64,000 nucleotides of DNA, from positions 496,001 through 560,000 of the forward strand of contig NW_027488623.1 of NCBI RefSeq assembly GCF_050948215.1, in the 5' to 3' direction. Made by a program: the position numbers and the translations under genes. This document shows positions 29,457 through 42,999 of the stretch, piece after piece. This DNA comes from Halictus rubicundus (lineage: Eukaryota; Arthropoda; Insecta; Hymenoptera; Halictidae). Position 1 is the stretch's first letter, and every line of letters begins with the position of its first letter. The notes beneath the pieces are model-generated. The model was not told the DNA's origin, did not search any database, and saw only the letters and a program-made list of their open reading frames with translations.

Positions 29457-32400
29457 GTTGATACGATAGGATGGAGAATAGGATAGGATGGATGATATTA
29501 TAGGATAGAGCACAGGATATGATAGAGGATTCGATATTATAGACGAGAGGATCGAATAGAGGAAAGGATAGGGGATTGGATAGGATAGAGGATAGGATAG
29601 GATGGAGGATAAGATAGGATAGAGAAGAGGATACGATAGAGTATAGGACATAGGATTGGATAGGATAGAGGATAGGATAGGATAGAGGATAGGATAGGAT
29701 AGAGGATAGGATAGGATAGAGGATAGGATAGGATAGAGGATAGGATAGGATAGAGGATTGGATTTTATAGAGGATGGGATATAGGATTGGATAGGATAGA
29801 GAATAGAATACGATAGTGGATAGGATAGAGGATGGGATATAATAGAGGATAGGATAGGATAGAGGATAGGATAGAGGATAGGATAGAGGATTGGATAGGA
29901 TAGGGGATATTATAGGATATAGGATAGGACAGGATTGCGGATAGGATAGGATAAGGGATTGGATAGGATAGAGGATAGGATAGGATAGAGGATACGAAAT
30001 TATAGAGGATAGGATAGGATAGAGGATAGGATAGGATAGAGGATAGGATAGGATGGAGGATAGGATAGGATAGAGAATAGGATACGATAGTGGATAGGAT
30101 AGAGGATGGGATATAATAGAGGATAGGATAGGATAGAGGATAGGATACGATAGAGGATAGGATAGGATAGAGGATAGGATAGAGGATAGGAAAGAGGATT
30201 GGATAGGATAGGGGATATTATAGGATAGAGGATAGGACAGGATAGCGGATAGGATAGGATATAGGATTGGATAGGATAGAGGATAGGATAGGATAGAGGA
30301 TACGAAAATATAGAGGATAGGATATGATCGGATAGAGCATAGGATAGGGGATTGGATAGGATAGAGGATAGGATAGGATAGCGGATAGGATAGGGTAGAG
30401 TATAGAATAGGATAGAGGATAGGATAGGATATAGGATTGGATAGGATAGAGGATAGGATAGGATAGAGGATACGAAATTATAGAGGATAGGATAGGATAG
30501 AGGATAGGATAGGATAGCGGATAGGATAGGGTAGAGTATAGAATAGGATAGAGGATAGGATAGGATAGAGGATGGGATAGGAATGAGGATAGGATAGGAT
30601 AGAGGATAGGATAAGATAGAGGATAGGATAGGGGATTGGATAGGATAGAGGATAGGAGACGATAGAGGATATGATAGGGGATTGTATAGGATAGAGGACT
30701 GGAGACGATAGAGGATAGGATGGGATAGAGGATAGGATAGGATAGAGGATAGGATTGGATAGAGGATAGGATAGGATAGAGGATAGGATAGGATAGAGGA
30801 TAGGATAGGATACAGGATAGGATAGGATACAGGATAGGATAGGATAGAGGATAGGATAGGATAGAGGATAGGATAGGATAGAGGATTGGAGTGTATAGAG
30901 GATAGGATATAGGATTGTATAGGATAGAGGATATTATACGATAGTGGATAGGACAGAGGATAGGATAGGATAGAGGATAGGATAGAGAATGGGAAAGGAT
31001 AGAGGATAGGATAGGATAGAGGATAGGATAGAGAATAGAACAGGATAGAGGATAGGATAGGATAGATGATATTATAGGATAGAGGATAGGATAGGACAGA
31101 GGATAGGATAGGATAGGGGATTGGATAGGATAGAGGATAGGATACGATAGAGGATAGGATAGGATAGTGGATAGGATAGAGGATAGGAAAGAGGATAGGA
31201 TAGGGGATTGGATAGGATAGTTGATACGATAGGATAGAGAATAGGATAGGATGGATGATATTATAGGATAGAGCACAGGATATGATAGAGGATTCGATAT
31301 TATAGACGAGAGGATCGAATAGAGGAAAGGATAGGGGATTGGATAGGATAGAGGATAGGATAGGATGGAGGATAGGATAGGATAGAGAATAGGATACGAT
31401 AGAGTATAGGACATAGGATTGGATAGGATAGAGGATAGGATAGGATAGAGGATAGGATAGGATAGAGGATAGGATAGGATAGAGGATAGGATAGGATAGA
31501 GGATTGGATTTTATAGAGGATGGGATATAGGATTGGATAGGATAGAGAATAGAATACGATAGTGGATAGGATAGAGGATGGGATATAATAGAGGATAGGA
31601 TAGGATAGTTGATACGATAGGATAGAGAATAGGATAGGATGGATGATATTATAGGATAGAGCACAGGATAGGACAGAGGATTCGATATTATAGAGGAGAG
31701 GATCGAATAGAGGAAAGGATAGGGGATTGGATAGGATAGAGGATAGGATAGGATAGAGGATAGGATAGAGGATAGGATAGAGGATTGGATAGGATAGGGG
31801 ATATTATAGGATAGAGGATAGGACAGGATAGCGGATAGGATAGGATATAGGATTGGATAGGATAGAGGATAGGATAGGATAGAGGATAGGATTGGATAGA
31901 GGATAGGATAGGATAGAGGATAGGATAGGATAGAGGATAGGATAGGATACAGGATAGGATAGGATACAGGATAGGATAGGATACAGGATAGGATAGGATA
32001 GAGGATAGGATAGGATAGAGGATTGGAGTGTATAGAGGATAGGATATAGGATTGTATAGGATAGAGGATATTATACGATAGTGGATAGGACAGAGGATAG
32101 GATAGGATAGAGGATAGGATAGAGAATGGGAAAGGATAGAGGATAGGATAGGATAGAGGATAGGATAGAGAATAGAACAGGATAGAGGATAGGATAGGAT
32201 AGATGATATTATAGGATAGAGGATAGGATAGGACAGAGGATAGGATAGGATGGAGGATAGGATAGGGGATTGGATAGGATACAGGATAGGATAGGGGAAT
32301 CGATAGGATAGAGGATAGGATACGATAGAGGATAGGATAGGATAGTGGATTGGATAGAGGATAGGAAAGAGGATAGGATAGGGGATTGGATAGGATAGTT

Positions 32401-32600
32401 GATACGATAGGATAGAGAATAGGATAGGATGGATGATATTATAGGATAGAGCACAGGATAGGATAGAGGATTCGATATTATAGAGGAGAGGATCGAATAG
32501 AGGAAAGGATAGGGGATTGGATAGGATAGAGGATAGGATAGGATGGAGGATAGGATAGGATAGAGAATAGGATACGATAGAGTATAGGACATAGGATTGG
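29181..32600 (+). repeat. About 450-bp box cassette present three times
   Basis: An ordered set of boxes recurs: GAGAATGGGAAAGG, GAGAATAGAACAGG, GATGATATTATAGG, TTGATACGATAGG, GAGCACAGG, GATTCGATATTATAG, GAGAGGATCGAATAG and CGATAGAGTATAGGACATAGG-type. Cassettes start at about 29,181, 30,985 and 32,122 (spacing 1,804 and 1,137; 2,941 in total). The first and third keep an exact 2,941-bp offset at TTGATACG (29,458 and 32,399). Small differences include GACGAGAGG in the first two cassettes and GAGGAGAGG in the third. Confidence 0.72.
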
Positions 32601-35600
32601 ATAGGATAGAGGATAGGATAGGATAGAGGATAGGATAGGATAGAGGACTGGATTTTATAGAGGATGGGATATAGGATTGGATAGGATAGAGAATAGAATA
32701 CGATAGTGGATAGGATAGAGGATGGGATATAATAGAGGATAGGATAGGATAGAGGATAGGATAGAGGATAGGATAGAGGATAGGATAGGATAGAGGATAG
32801 GATAGGAGAGAGGATAGGATTGGATAGAGGATAGGATAGGATAGGGGATATTATAGGATATAGGATAGGACAGGATTGCGGATAGGATAGAGGATTGGAT
32901 AGAATAGGTGATAATATAGGATAGAGTGTAGGACAGGATAGCGGATAGGATAGGATAGAGGATTCGATAGGATAGAGGATAGGATGGGATGGAGGATAGG
33001 ATAGGATAGCGGATAGGATAGGGTAGAGTATAGAATAGGATAGAGGATCGGATAGGATAGAGGATAGGATAGGATAGAGGATAGGATAGGAATGAGGATA
33101 GGATAGGATAGAGGATAGGATAAGATAGAGGATCGGATAGGATCGGATAGAATATAGAATAGGATAGAGGATAGGATAGGATAGAGAATAGGATAGGATT
33201 GAGGATAGGATAGGATAGAGGATAGGATAGAGGATAGGATAGAGTATAGGATAGGGGATAGGATAGAGGATTGGATAGGATAGAGGATAGGATAGGATAG
33301 AGGATAGGATAGGATAGAGGATAGGATAGGATAGCGGATAGGATAGTATATAGGATTGGATAGGATGGAGGATAGGATAGGATAGAGGATAGGATAGGAT
33401 AGAGGATAGGATAGGACAGAGTATAGGATACGATAGGATAGAGGATAGGATAGGATAGAGGATAGGATAGGATAGAGGATAGGATAGGATGGAGGATAGG
33501 ATAGGATAGAGGAGAGGATAGGATAGAGGATAGGATAGGATAGAGGATAGGATAGGATAGGATAGAAGATAGGATATTATAGAGGATAGGATAGGACAGA
33601 GGATAGGATAGGATAGAGGACAGGATAGGATAGAGGATTGGATAGGATAGAGGATAGGATAGGATAGAGGATACGAAATTATAGAGGATAGGATATGATC
33701 GGATAGAGCATAGGATAGGGGATTGGATAGGATAGAGGATAGGATAGGATAGCGGATAGGATAGGGTAGAGTATAGAATAGGATAGAGGATAGGATAGGA
33801 TAGAGGATAGGATAGGAATGAGGATAGGATAGGATAGAGGATAGGATAAGATAGAGGATAGGATAGGGGATTGGATAGGAAAGAGGATAGGAGACGATAG
33901 AGGATATGATAGGGGATTATATAGGATAGATGACTGCAGACGATAGAGGATAGGATAGGATAGAGGATAGGATAGAGGATTGGATAGGATAGGGGATATT
34001 ATAGGATAGAGGATAGGACAGGATAGCGGATAGGATAGGATATAGGATTGGATAGGATAGAGGATAGGATAGGAAAGAGGATACGAAATTATAGAGGATA
34101 GGATAGGATAGAGGATAGGATATTATAGAAGATTGGATAGGATAGAGGATATGATAGGATAGGATAGTGGATAGGATAGGATAGAGGATAGGATAGAGAA
34201 TGGGAAAGGATAGAGGATAGGATAGGATAGAGGATAGGGTAGAGGATAGGATAGGTGATAGGATAGAGGATTGGATAGGATAGAGGATAGGATAGGATAG
34301 AGGATAGGATAGGATAGAGGATAGGGTAGGATAGAGGATATAATAGGATAGAGGATAGGATAGGATGGAGGATAGGATAGGATAGAGGAGAGGATAGGAT
34401 AGAGGATAGGATAGGGTAGAGGATAGGATAGGATAGAGGATAGGATAGGGGAATGGGTAGAGGATTGGATAGGATAGAGGATAGGATAGGATAGAGGATA
34501 GGATAGGATAGAGGATTGGAGTGTATAGAGGATAGGATATAGGATTGGATAGGATAGAGGAGAGGATACGATAGTGGATAGGAGAGAGGATAGGATAGGA
34601 TAGAGGATTGGAGTGTATAGAGGATAGGATATAGGATTGGATAGGATAGAGGATTGGAGTGTATAGAGGATAGGATATAGGATTGGATAGGATAGAGGAT
34701 AGGATACGATAGTGGATAGGACAGAGGATAGGATAGGATAGAGGATAGGATAGGAATGAGGATAAGATAGGATAGAGGATAGGCTAGGATAGAGGATAGG
34801 ATAGGATAGAGGATAGGATAGGATAGAGGATAGGATAGGATAGATGATAGGATAGGATGGAGGATAGGATAGGATAGAGGATTGGAGTGTATAGAGGATA
34901 GGATATAGGATTGTATAGGATAGAGGATATTATACGATAGTGGATAGGACAGAGGATAGGATAGGATAGAGGATAGGATAGAGAATGGGAAAGGATAGAG
35001 GATAGGACAGAGGATAGGATAGGATAGAGGATAGGATAGAGAATGGGAAAGGATAGAGGATAGGATAGGATAGAGGATAGGATAGAGGATAGGATAGAGG
35101 ATAGAATAGAGGATAGGATAGGGAAATGGATAGGATAGTTGATACGATAGGTTAGAGAACAGGATAGGATAGTGGATAATATAGGATAGAGGATAGGTTA
35201 GGGGATTGGATAGGATAGAAGATAGGAGATGATAGAGGATAGGATAGGATAGAGAATAGGATAGAGAATAGAACAGGATAGAGGATAGGATAGGATAGAT
35301 GATATTATAGGATAGAGGATAGGATAGGACAGAGGATAGGATAGGATGGAGGATAGGATAGGGGATTGGACAGGATAGAGGATAGGAGACGATAGAGGAT
35401 AGGATAGAGGATAGGAAAGAGGATAGGATAGGGGATTGGATAGGATAGTTGATACGATAGGATAGAGAATAGGATAGGATGGATGATGTTATAGGATAGA
35501 GCACAGGATAGGATAGAGGATTCGATATTATAGAGGAGAGGATCGAATAGAGGAAAGGATAGGGGATTGGATAGGATAGAGGATAGGATAGGATAGAGGA

Positions 35601-36059
35601 TTGGATTTTATAGAGGATGGGATATAGGATTGGATAGGATAGAGAATAGGATACGATAGTGGATAGGATAGAGGATGGGATATAATAGAGGATAGGATAG
35701 GATAGAGGATAGGACAGAGGATAGGATAGAGGATTGGATAGGATAGGGGATAGGATAGGATAGAGGAGAGGATAGGATAGAGGATAGGATAGGGTAGAGG
35801 ATAGGATAGGATAGAGGATAGGATAGGGGAATGGGTAGAATAGTTGATACGATAGGTTAGAGAACAGGATAGGATAGTGGATAATATAGGATAGAGAATA
35901 GGATAGGATTGAGGATAGGATAGGATAGAGGATAGGATAGAGGATAGGATAGAGGATAGGATAGGGGATAGGATAGAGGATAGGATAGAGGATAGGATAG
36001 AGGATAGGATAGGGGATAGGATAGAGGATTGGATAGGATAGAGGATAGGATAGGATAGA
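32601..36059 (+). repeat. Satellite transition zone
   Basis: The last GGACAGGATTGCGG box (about 32,870) and last GATACGAAATTATAG box (about 34,081) lie here. The first ATTATAGAAGATTGG box (about 34,124) and first GGATAGGCTAGG box (about 34,780) also lie here. A single GATCGGATAGGATCGG doublet occurs near 33,130. TTGATACGATAGG boxes lie at 35,139, 35,449 and 35,844. No gene is seen. Confidence 0.6.
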
Positions 36060-36980
36060 GGATAGGATAGGATAGAGGATTGGAGTGTATAGAGGATAAG
36101 ATATAGGATTGGATAGGATAGAGGAGAGGATACGATAGTGGATAGGAGAGAGGATAGGATAGGATAGAGGATTGGAGTGTATAGAGGATAGGATATAGGA
36201 TTGGATAGGATAGAGGATTGGAGTGTATAGAGGATAGGATATAGGATTGGATAGGATAGAGGATAGGATACGATAGTGGATACGACAGAGGATAGGATAG
36301 GATAGAGGATAGGATAGGAATGAGGATAGGATAGGATAGAGGATAGGCTAGGATAGAGGATAGGATAGGATAGAGGATAGGATAGGATAGAAGATAGGAT
36401 AGGATAGAGGATAGGATAGGATAGAGGATAGGATAGGATAGAGGATAGGATGGAGGATAGGATAGGATAGAGGAGAGGATAGGATAGAGGATAGGATAGG
36501 ATAGAGGATAGGATAGGATAGAGGATAGGATTGGATAGAGGATAGGATATTATAGAGGATAGGATAGGATAGAGGATAGGATAGGATAGAGGACAGGATA
36601 GGATAGAGGATTGGAGTGTATAGAGGATAGGATATAGGATTAAATAGGATAGAGGAGAGGATACGATAGTGGATAGGAGAGAGGATAGGATAGGATAGAG
36701 GATTGGAGTGTATAGAGGATAGGATATAGGATTGGATAGGATAGAGGATTGGAGTGTATAGAGGATAGGATATAGGATTGGATAGGATAGAGGATAGGAT
36801 ACGATAGTGGATACGACAGAGGATAGGATAGGATAGAGGATAGGATAGGAATGAGGATAGGATAGGATAGAGGATAGGCTAGGATAGAGGATAGGATAGG
36901 ATAGAGGATAGGATAGGATAGAAGATAGGATAGGATAGAGGATAGGATAGGATAGAGGATAGGATAGGATAGAGGATAGG
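36060..36980 (+). repeat. 531-bp spaced duplication
   Basis: Landmarks recur 531 bp apart: TGGAGTGTATAG (36,081 and 36,612), TACGATAG (36,131 and 36,662), the rare GGATACGACAGAGG variant (TACGAC at 36,281 and 36,812), AATGAGG (36,319 and 36,850) and AAGATAGG (36,391 and 36,922). Homology covers about 390 bp of each copy. Confidence 0.78.
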
Positions 36981-37249
36981 ATATTATAGAAGATTGGATA
37001 GGATAGAGGATAGGATAGGATAGGATAGTGGATAGGATAGGATAGAGGATAGGATAGAGAATGGGAAAGGATAGAGGATAGGATAGGATAGAGGTTAGGG
37101 TAGAGGATAGAATAGAGGATAGGATAGGGGAATGGATAGAATAGTTGATACGATAGGTTAGAGAACAGGATAGGATAGTGGATAATATAGGATAGAGAAT
37201 AGGATAGGATTGAGGATAGGATAGGATAGAGGATAGGATAGAGGATAGG

Positions 37250-39370
37250 ATAGAGGATATGATAGGGGATAGGATAGAGGATTGGATAGGATAGAGGATA
37301 GGATAGGATAGAGGATAGGATAGGATAGAGGATAGGATAGGATAGCGGATAGGATAGGATGGAGGATAGGATAGGATAGAGGAGAGGATAGGATAGAGGA
37401 TAGGATAGGATAGAGGATAGGATAGGATAGAGGATAGGATTGGATAGAGGATAGGATAGGATAGAGGATAGGATAGGATAGAGGATAGGATAGGATAGAT
37501 GATAGGATAGGATACAGGATAGGATATTATAGACGATAGGATAGGATAGAGGATAGGATAGGATAGAGGACAGGATAGGATAGAGGATTGGAGTGTATAG
37601 AGGATAGGATAGAGGATTGTAGTGTATAGAGGATAGGATATAGGGTTGGATAGGATAGAGGAGAGGATACGATAGTGGATAGGAGAGAGGATAGGATAGG
37701 ATAGAGGATTGGATAGGATAGAGGATAGGATAGGATAGAGGATAGGATAGGATAGAGGATAGGATAGGATAGCGGATAGGATAGGATGGAGGATAGGATA
37801 GGATAGAGGAGAGGATAGGATAGAGGATATTATAGGATAGAGGATAGGATAGGATAGAGGATAGGATAGGATAGAGGATAGGATTGGATAGAGGATAGGA
37901 TAGGATAGAGGATAGGATAGGATAGAGGATTGGATAGGATAGATGATAGGATAGGATACAGGATAGGATATTATAGACGATAGGATAGGATAGAGGATAG
38001 GATAGGATAGAGGACAGGATAGGATAGAGGATTGGAGTGTATAGAGGATAGGATAGAGGATTGTAGTGTATAGAGGATAGGATATAGGGTTGGATAGGAT
38101 AGAGGAGAGGATACGATAGTGGATAGGAGAGAGGATAGGATAGGATAGAGGATTGGAGTGTATAGAGGATAGGATATAGGATTGGATAGGATAGAGGATT
38201 GGAGTGTATAGAGGATAGGATATAGGATTGGATAGGATAGAGGATAGGATACGATAGTGGATAGGACAGAGTATAGGATAGGATAGAGGATAGGATAGGA
38301 TAGAGGATAGGATAGAGGATAGGATAGAGGATATGATAGGGGATAGGATAGAGGATTGGATAGGATAGAGGATAGGATAGGATAGAGGATAGGATAGGAT
38401 AGAGGATAGGATAGGATAGCGGATAGGATAGGATGGAGGATAGGATAGGATAGAGAGGAGAGGATAGGATAGAGGATAGGATAGGATAGAGGATAGGATA
38501 GGATAGAGGATAGGATTGGATAGAGGATAGGATAGGATAGAGGATAGGATAGGATAGAGGATAGGATAGGATAGATGATAGGATAGGATACAGGATAGGA
38601 TATTATAGACGATAGGATAGGATAGAGGATAGGATAGGATAGAGGACAGGATAGGATAGAGGATTGGAGTGTATAGAGGATAGGATAGAGGATTGTAGTG
38701 TATAGAGGATAGGATATAGGGTTGGATAGGATAGAGGAGAGGATACGATAGTGGATAGGAGAGAGGATAGGATAGGATAGAGGATTGGATAGGATAGAGG
38801 ATAGGATAGGATAGAGGATAGGATAGGATAGAGGATAGGATAGGATAGCGGATAGGATAGGATGGAGGATAGGATAGGATAGAGGAGAGGATAGGATAGA
38901 GGATATTATAGGATAGAGGATAGGATAGGATAGAGGATAGCATAGGATAGAGGATAGGATTGGATAGAGGATAGGATAGGATAGAGGATAGGATAGGATA
39001 GAGGATTGGATAGGATAGATGATAGGATAGGATACAGGATAGGATATTATAGACGATAGGATAGGATAGAGGATAGGATAGGATAGAGGACAGGATAGGA
39101 TAGAGGATTGGAGTGTATAGAGGATAGGATAGAGGATTGTAGTGTATAGAGGATAGGATATAGGGTTGGATAGGATAGAGGAGAGGATACGATAGTGGAT
39201 AGGAGAGAGGATAGGATAGGATAGAGGATTGGAGTGTATAGAGGATAGGATATAGGATTGGATAGGATAGAGGATTGGAGTGTATAGAGGATAGGATATA
39301 GGATTGGATAGGATAGAGGATAGGATACGATAGTGGATAGGACAGAGTATAGGATAGGATAGAGGATAGG
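37250..39370 (+). repeat. 1,076-bp higher-order repeat with 444-bp sub-period
   Basis: The rare box GATTGTAGTGTATAG occurs four times, with AGTGTATAG at 37,621, 38,065, 38,697 and 39,141. The spacings are 444, 632 and 444, so the pair repeats every 1,076 bp. ATACGATAGTGG near 38,111 and 39,187 and GAGTATAGG near 38,270 and 39,346 keep the 1,076-bp spacing. The left landmark ATATGATAGGGG is offset by 1,074 bp, reflecting small indels. The window's longest stop-free - strand frame (36,640-38,943) spans much of this block and is an artefact of it. Confidence 0.8.
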
Positions 39371-39405
39371 ATAGGAATGAGGATAAGATAGGATAGAGGA
39401 TAGGC

Positions 39406-41638
39406 TAGGATAGAGGATAGGATAGGATAGAGGATAGGATAGGATAGAGGATAGGATAGGATGGAGGATAGGATAGGGTAGAGGAGAGGATAGGATAGAG
39501 GATAGGATAGGATAGAGGATAGGATAGGATATAGGATAGGATAGGATAGAGGATAGGGTTGGATAGAGGATAGGATAGGATAGAGGATAGGATAGGATAG
39601 AGGATAGGATAGGATAGAGGATAGGCTAGGATAGAGGATAGGATAGGATAGAGGATAGGATAGGATAGAGGATAGGATAGGATAGAGGATAGGATAGGAC
39701 AGAGGGTAGGATATTATAGAAGATTGGATAATATAGAGGATAGGATAGGATAGGATAGTGGATAGGATAGGATAGAGGATAGGCTAGGATAGAGGATAGG
39801 ATAGGATAGAGGATAGGATAGGATAGAGGATAGGATAGGATGGAGGATAGGATAGGATAGAGGAGAGGATAGGATAGAGGATAGGATAGGATAGGATAGA
39901 GGATAGGATAGGATAGAGGATAGGATAGGATAGAGGATAGGATTGGATAGAGGATAGGATAGGATAGAGGATAGGATAGGATAGAGGATAGGATAGGATA
40001 GAGGATAGGATAGGATAGATAATAGGATATTATAGAGGATAGGATAGGATAGAGGATAGGATAGGATAGAGGACAGGATAGGATAGAGGATTGGAGTGAA
40101 TAGAGGATAATATATAGGATTGGATAGGATAGAGGAGAGGATACGATAGTGGATAGGAGAGAGGATAGGATAGGATAGAGGATTGGAGTGTATAGAGGAT
40201 AGGATATAGGATTGGATAGGATAGAGGATTGGAGTGTATAGAGGATAGGATTTAGGATTGGATAGGATAGAGGATAGGATACGATAGTGGATAGGACAGA
40301 GGATAGGATAGGATAGAGGATAGGATAGGATAGAGGATAGGATAGGATAGAGGATAGGATAGGAATGAGTATAAGATAGGATAGAGGATAGGCTAGGATA
40401 GAGGATAGGATAGGATAGAGGATAGGATAGGATAGAGGATAGGATAGGATGGAGGATAGGATAGGATAGAGGAGAGGAGAGGATAGAGGATAGGATAGGA
40501 TAGAGGATAGGATAGGATAGAGGATAGGATAGGATAGAGGATAGGATAGGATGGAGGATAGGATAGGGTAGAGGAGAGGATAGGATAGAGGATAGGATAG
40601 GATAGAGGATAGGATAGGATATAGGATAGGATAGGATAGAGGATAGGGTTGGATAGAGGATAGGATAGGATAGAGGATAGGATAGGATAGAGGATAGGAT
40701 AGGATAGAGGATAGGCTAGGATAGAGGATAGGATAGGATAGAGGATAGGATAGGATAGAGGATAGGATAGGATAGAGGATAGGATAGGACAGAGGGTAGG
40801 ATATTATAGAAGATTGGATAATATAGAGGATAGGATAGGATAGGATAGTGGATAGGATAGGATAGAGGATAGGCTAGGATAGAGGATAGGATAGGATAGA
40901 GGATAGGATAGGATAGAGGATAGGATAGGATGGAGGATAGGATAGGATAGAGGAGAGGATAGGATAGAGGATAGGATAGGATAGGATAGAGGATAGGATA
41001 GGATAGAGGATAGGATAGGATAGAGGATAGGATTGGATAGAGGATAGGATAGGATAGAGGATAGGATAGGATAGAGGATAGGATAGGATAGAGGATAGGA
41101 TAGGATAGATAATAGGATATTATAGAGGATAGGATAGGATAGAGGATAGGATAGGATAGAGGACAGGATAGGATAGAGGATTGGAGTGAATAGAGGATAA
41201 TATATAGGATTGGATAGGATAGAGGAGAGGATACGATAGTGGATAGGAGAGAGGATAGGATAGGATAGAGGATTGGAGTGTATAGAGGATAGGATATAGG
41301 ATTGGATAGGATAGAGGATTGGAGTGTATAGAGGATAGGATTTAGGATTGGATAGGATAGAGGATAGGATACGATAGTGGATAGGACAGAGGATAGGATA
41401 GGATAGAGGATAGGATAGGATAGAGGATAGGATAGGATAGAGGATAGGATAGGAATGAGTATAAGATAGGATAGAGGATAGGCTAGGATAGAGGATAGGA
41501 TAGGATAGAGGATAGGATAGGATAGAGGATAGGATAGGATGGAGGATAGGATAGGATAGAGGAGAGGAGAGGATAGAGGATAGGATAGGATAGAGGATAG
41601 GATAGGATAGAGGATAGGATAGGATAGAGGATAGGATA
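39406..41638 (+). repeat. 1,090-bp tandem duplication, no mismatch seen
   Basis: Positions 39,406-40,548 and 40,496-41,638 align at an offset of exactly 1,090 bp. I compared the two copies line by line and saw no substitution or indel. Both hold the same rare variants: GGATAGGGTAGAGG (39,471 and 40,561), GATTGGAGTGAATAG (40,091 and 41,181), GGATTTAGGATTGG, GAGTATAAGATAG and GGATAATATATAGG. Copies diverge only at 40,549 and 41,639. Confidence 0.92.
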
Positions 41639-42999
41639 TTATAGAGGATAGGATAGTATAGAGGATAGGATAGGATAGAGGATAGGATAGGATAGAGGAT
41701 AGGATAGGATACAGGATAGGATAGGATGGAGGATAGGATAGGATAGAGGAGAGGATAGGATAGAGGATAGGGTAGAGGATAGGATAGGATAGAGGATAGG
41801 ATAGGATAGAGGATAGGATAGGATAGAGGATAGGATAGGATAGAGGATAGGATAGGAATGAGGATAGGATAGGATAGAGGATAGGATAGGATAGAGGAGA
41901 GGCTAGGATAGAGGATAGGATAGGATAGAGGATAGGATAGGATAGAGGATAGGATAGGATAGAGGATAGGATTGGATAGGGGATAGGATAGGATACAGGA
42001 TATGAGAGGATAGAGGATAGGATAGGTTAGAGGATAGGATATTATAGATGATAGGATAGGATTGGATAGGGGATAGGATAGGATAGAGGATAGGATAGGA
42101 TAGAGGATAGGATAGGATAGAGGATAGGATAGGATAGAGGATAGGATAGGATAGAGGATAGGATTGGATAGGGGATAGGATAGGATACAGGATATGAGAG
42201 GATAGAGGATAGGATAGGATAGAGGATAGGATATTATAGATGATAGGATAGGATTGGATAGGGGATAGGATAGGATAGAGGATAGGATAGGATAGAGGAT
42301 AGGATAGGTTAGAGGATAGGATATTATAGAGGATAGGATAGGATAGAGGATAGGATAGGATAGAGGATAGGATAGGATGGAGGATAGGATAGGATAGAGG
42401 AGAGGATAGGATAGAGGATAGGATAGAGGATAGGATAGGATAGAGGATAGGATAGGATAGAGGATAGGATAGGATAGAGGATAGGATAGGATAGAGGATA
42501 GGATAGGATAGAGGATAGGATAGGAATGAGGATAGGATAGGATAGAGGAGAGGCTAGGATAGAGGATAGAGGATAGGATAGGATAGGATAGTGGATAGGA
42601 TAGAAGATAGGATAGTGGATAGGATAGGATAGAGGATAGGATAGAGAATGGGAAAGGATAGAGGATAGGATAGGATAGAGGATAGGATAGGATAGAGGAT
42701 AGAATAGAGGATAGGATAGAGGATAGGATAGGGGATAGGATAGAGGATTGGATAGGATAGAGGATAGGATAGGATAGAGGATAGGATAGGACAGAGGATA
42801 GGATATGATAGCGGATAGGATAGGATATAGGATTGGATAGGATGGAGGATAGGATAGGATAGAGGATAGGATAGGATAGAGGATAGGATTGGATAGAGGA
42901 TAGGATAGGATAGAGGATTGGAGTGTATAGAGGATAGGATATAGGATTGGATAGGATAGAGGAGAGGATACGATAGTGGATAGGAGAGAGGATTGGATA
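41639..42999 (+). repeat. Near-canonical satellite with a 192-bp duplication
   Basis: Mostly plain 12-bp units. Between about 41,945 and 42,340 a 192-bp duplication is visible: TATGAGAGG lies at 42,001 and 42,193, and ATTGGATAGGGG at 42,061 and 42,253. One visible difference is GGTTAGAGG near 42,027 against GGATAGAGG in the second copy. No gene is seen. Confidence 0.75.

Larger units (their letters stand above)
1..35600 (+). repeat. Array domain A: diverse, marker-rich section
   Basis: This section has the highest density of variant boxes. GATACGAAATTATAGAGG-type boxes run from about 548 to about 34,081, and GGACAGGATTGCGG boxes from about 750 to about 32,880; I saw neither afterwards. Other recurring variants are GGGGATATTATAGG, GAGAATAGGATACGATAG, GGAGACGATAGAGG and GATTCGATATTATAG. 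The units between boxes are ordinary 12- and 17-bp repeats. The right edge is a gradual transition between about 34.1 and 35.6 kb, where domain B boxes first appear. No gene is present. Confidence 0.7.
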
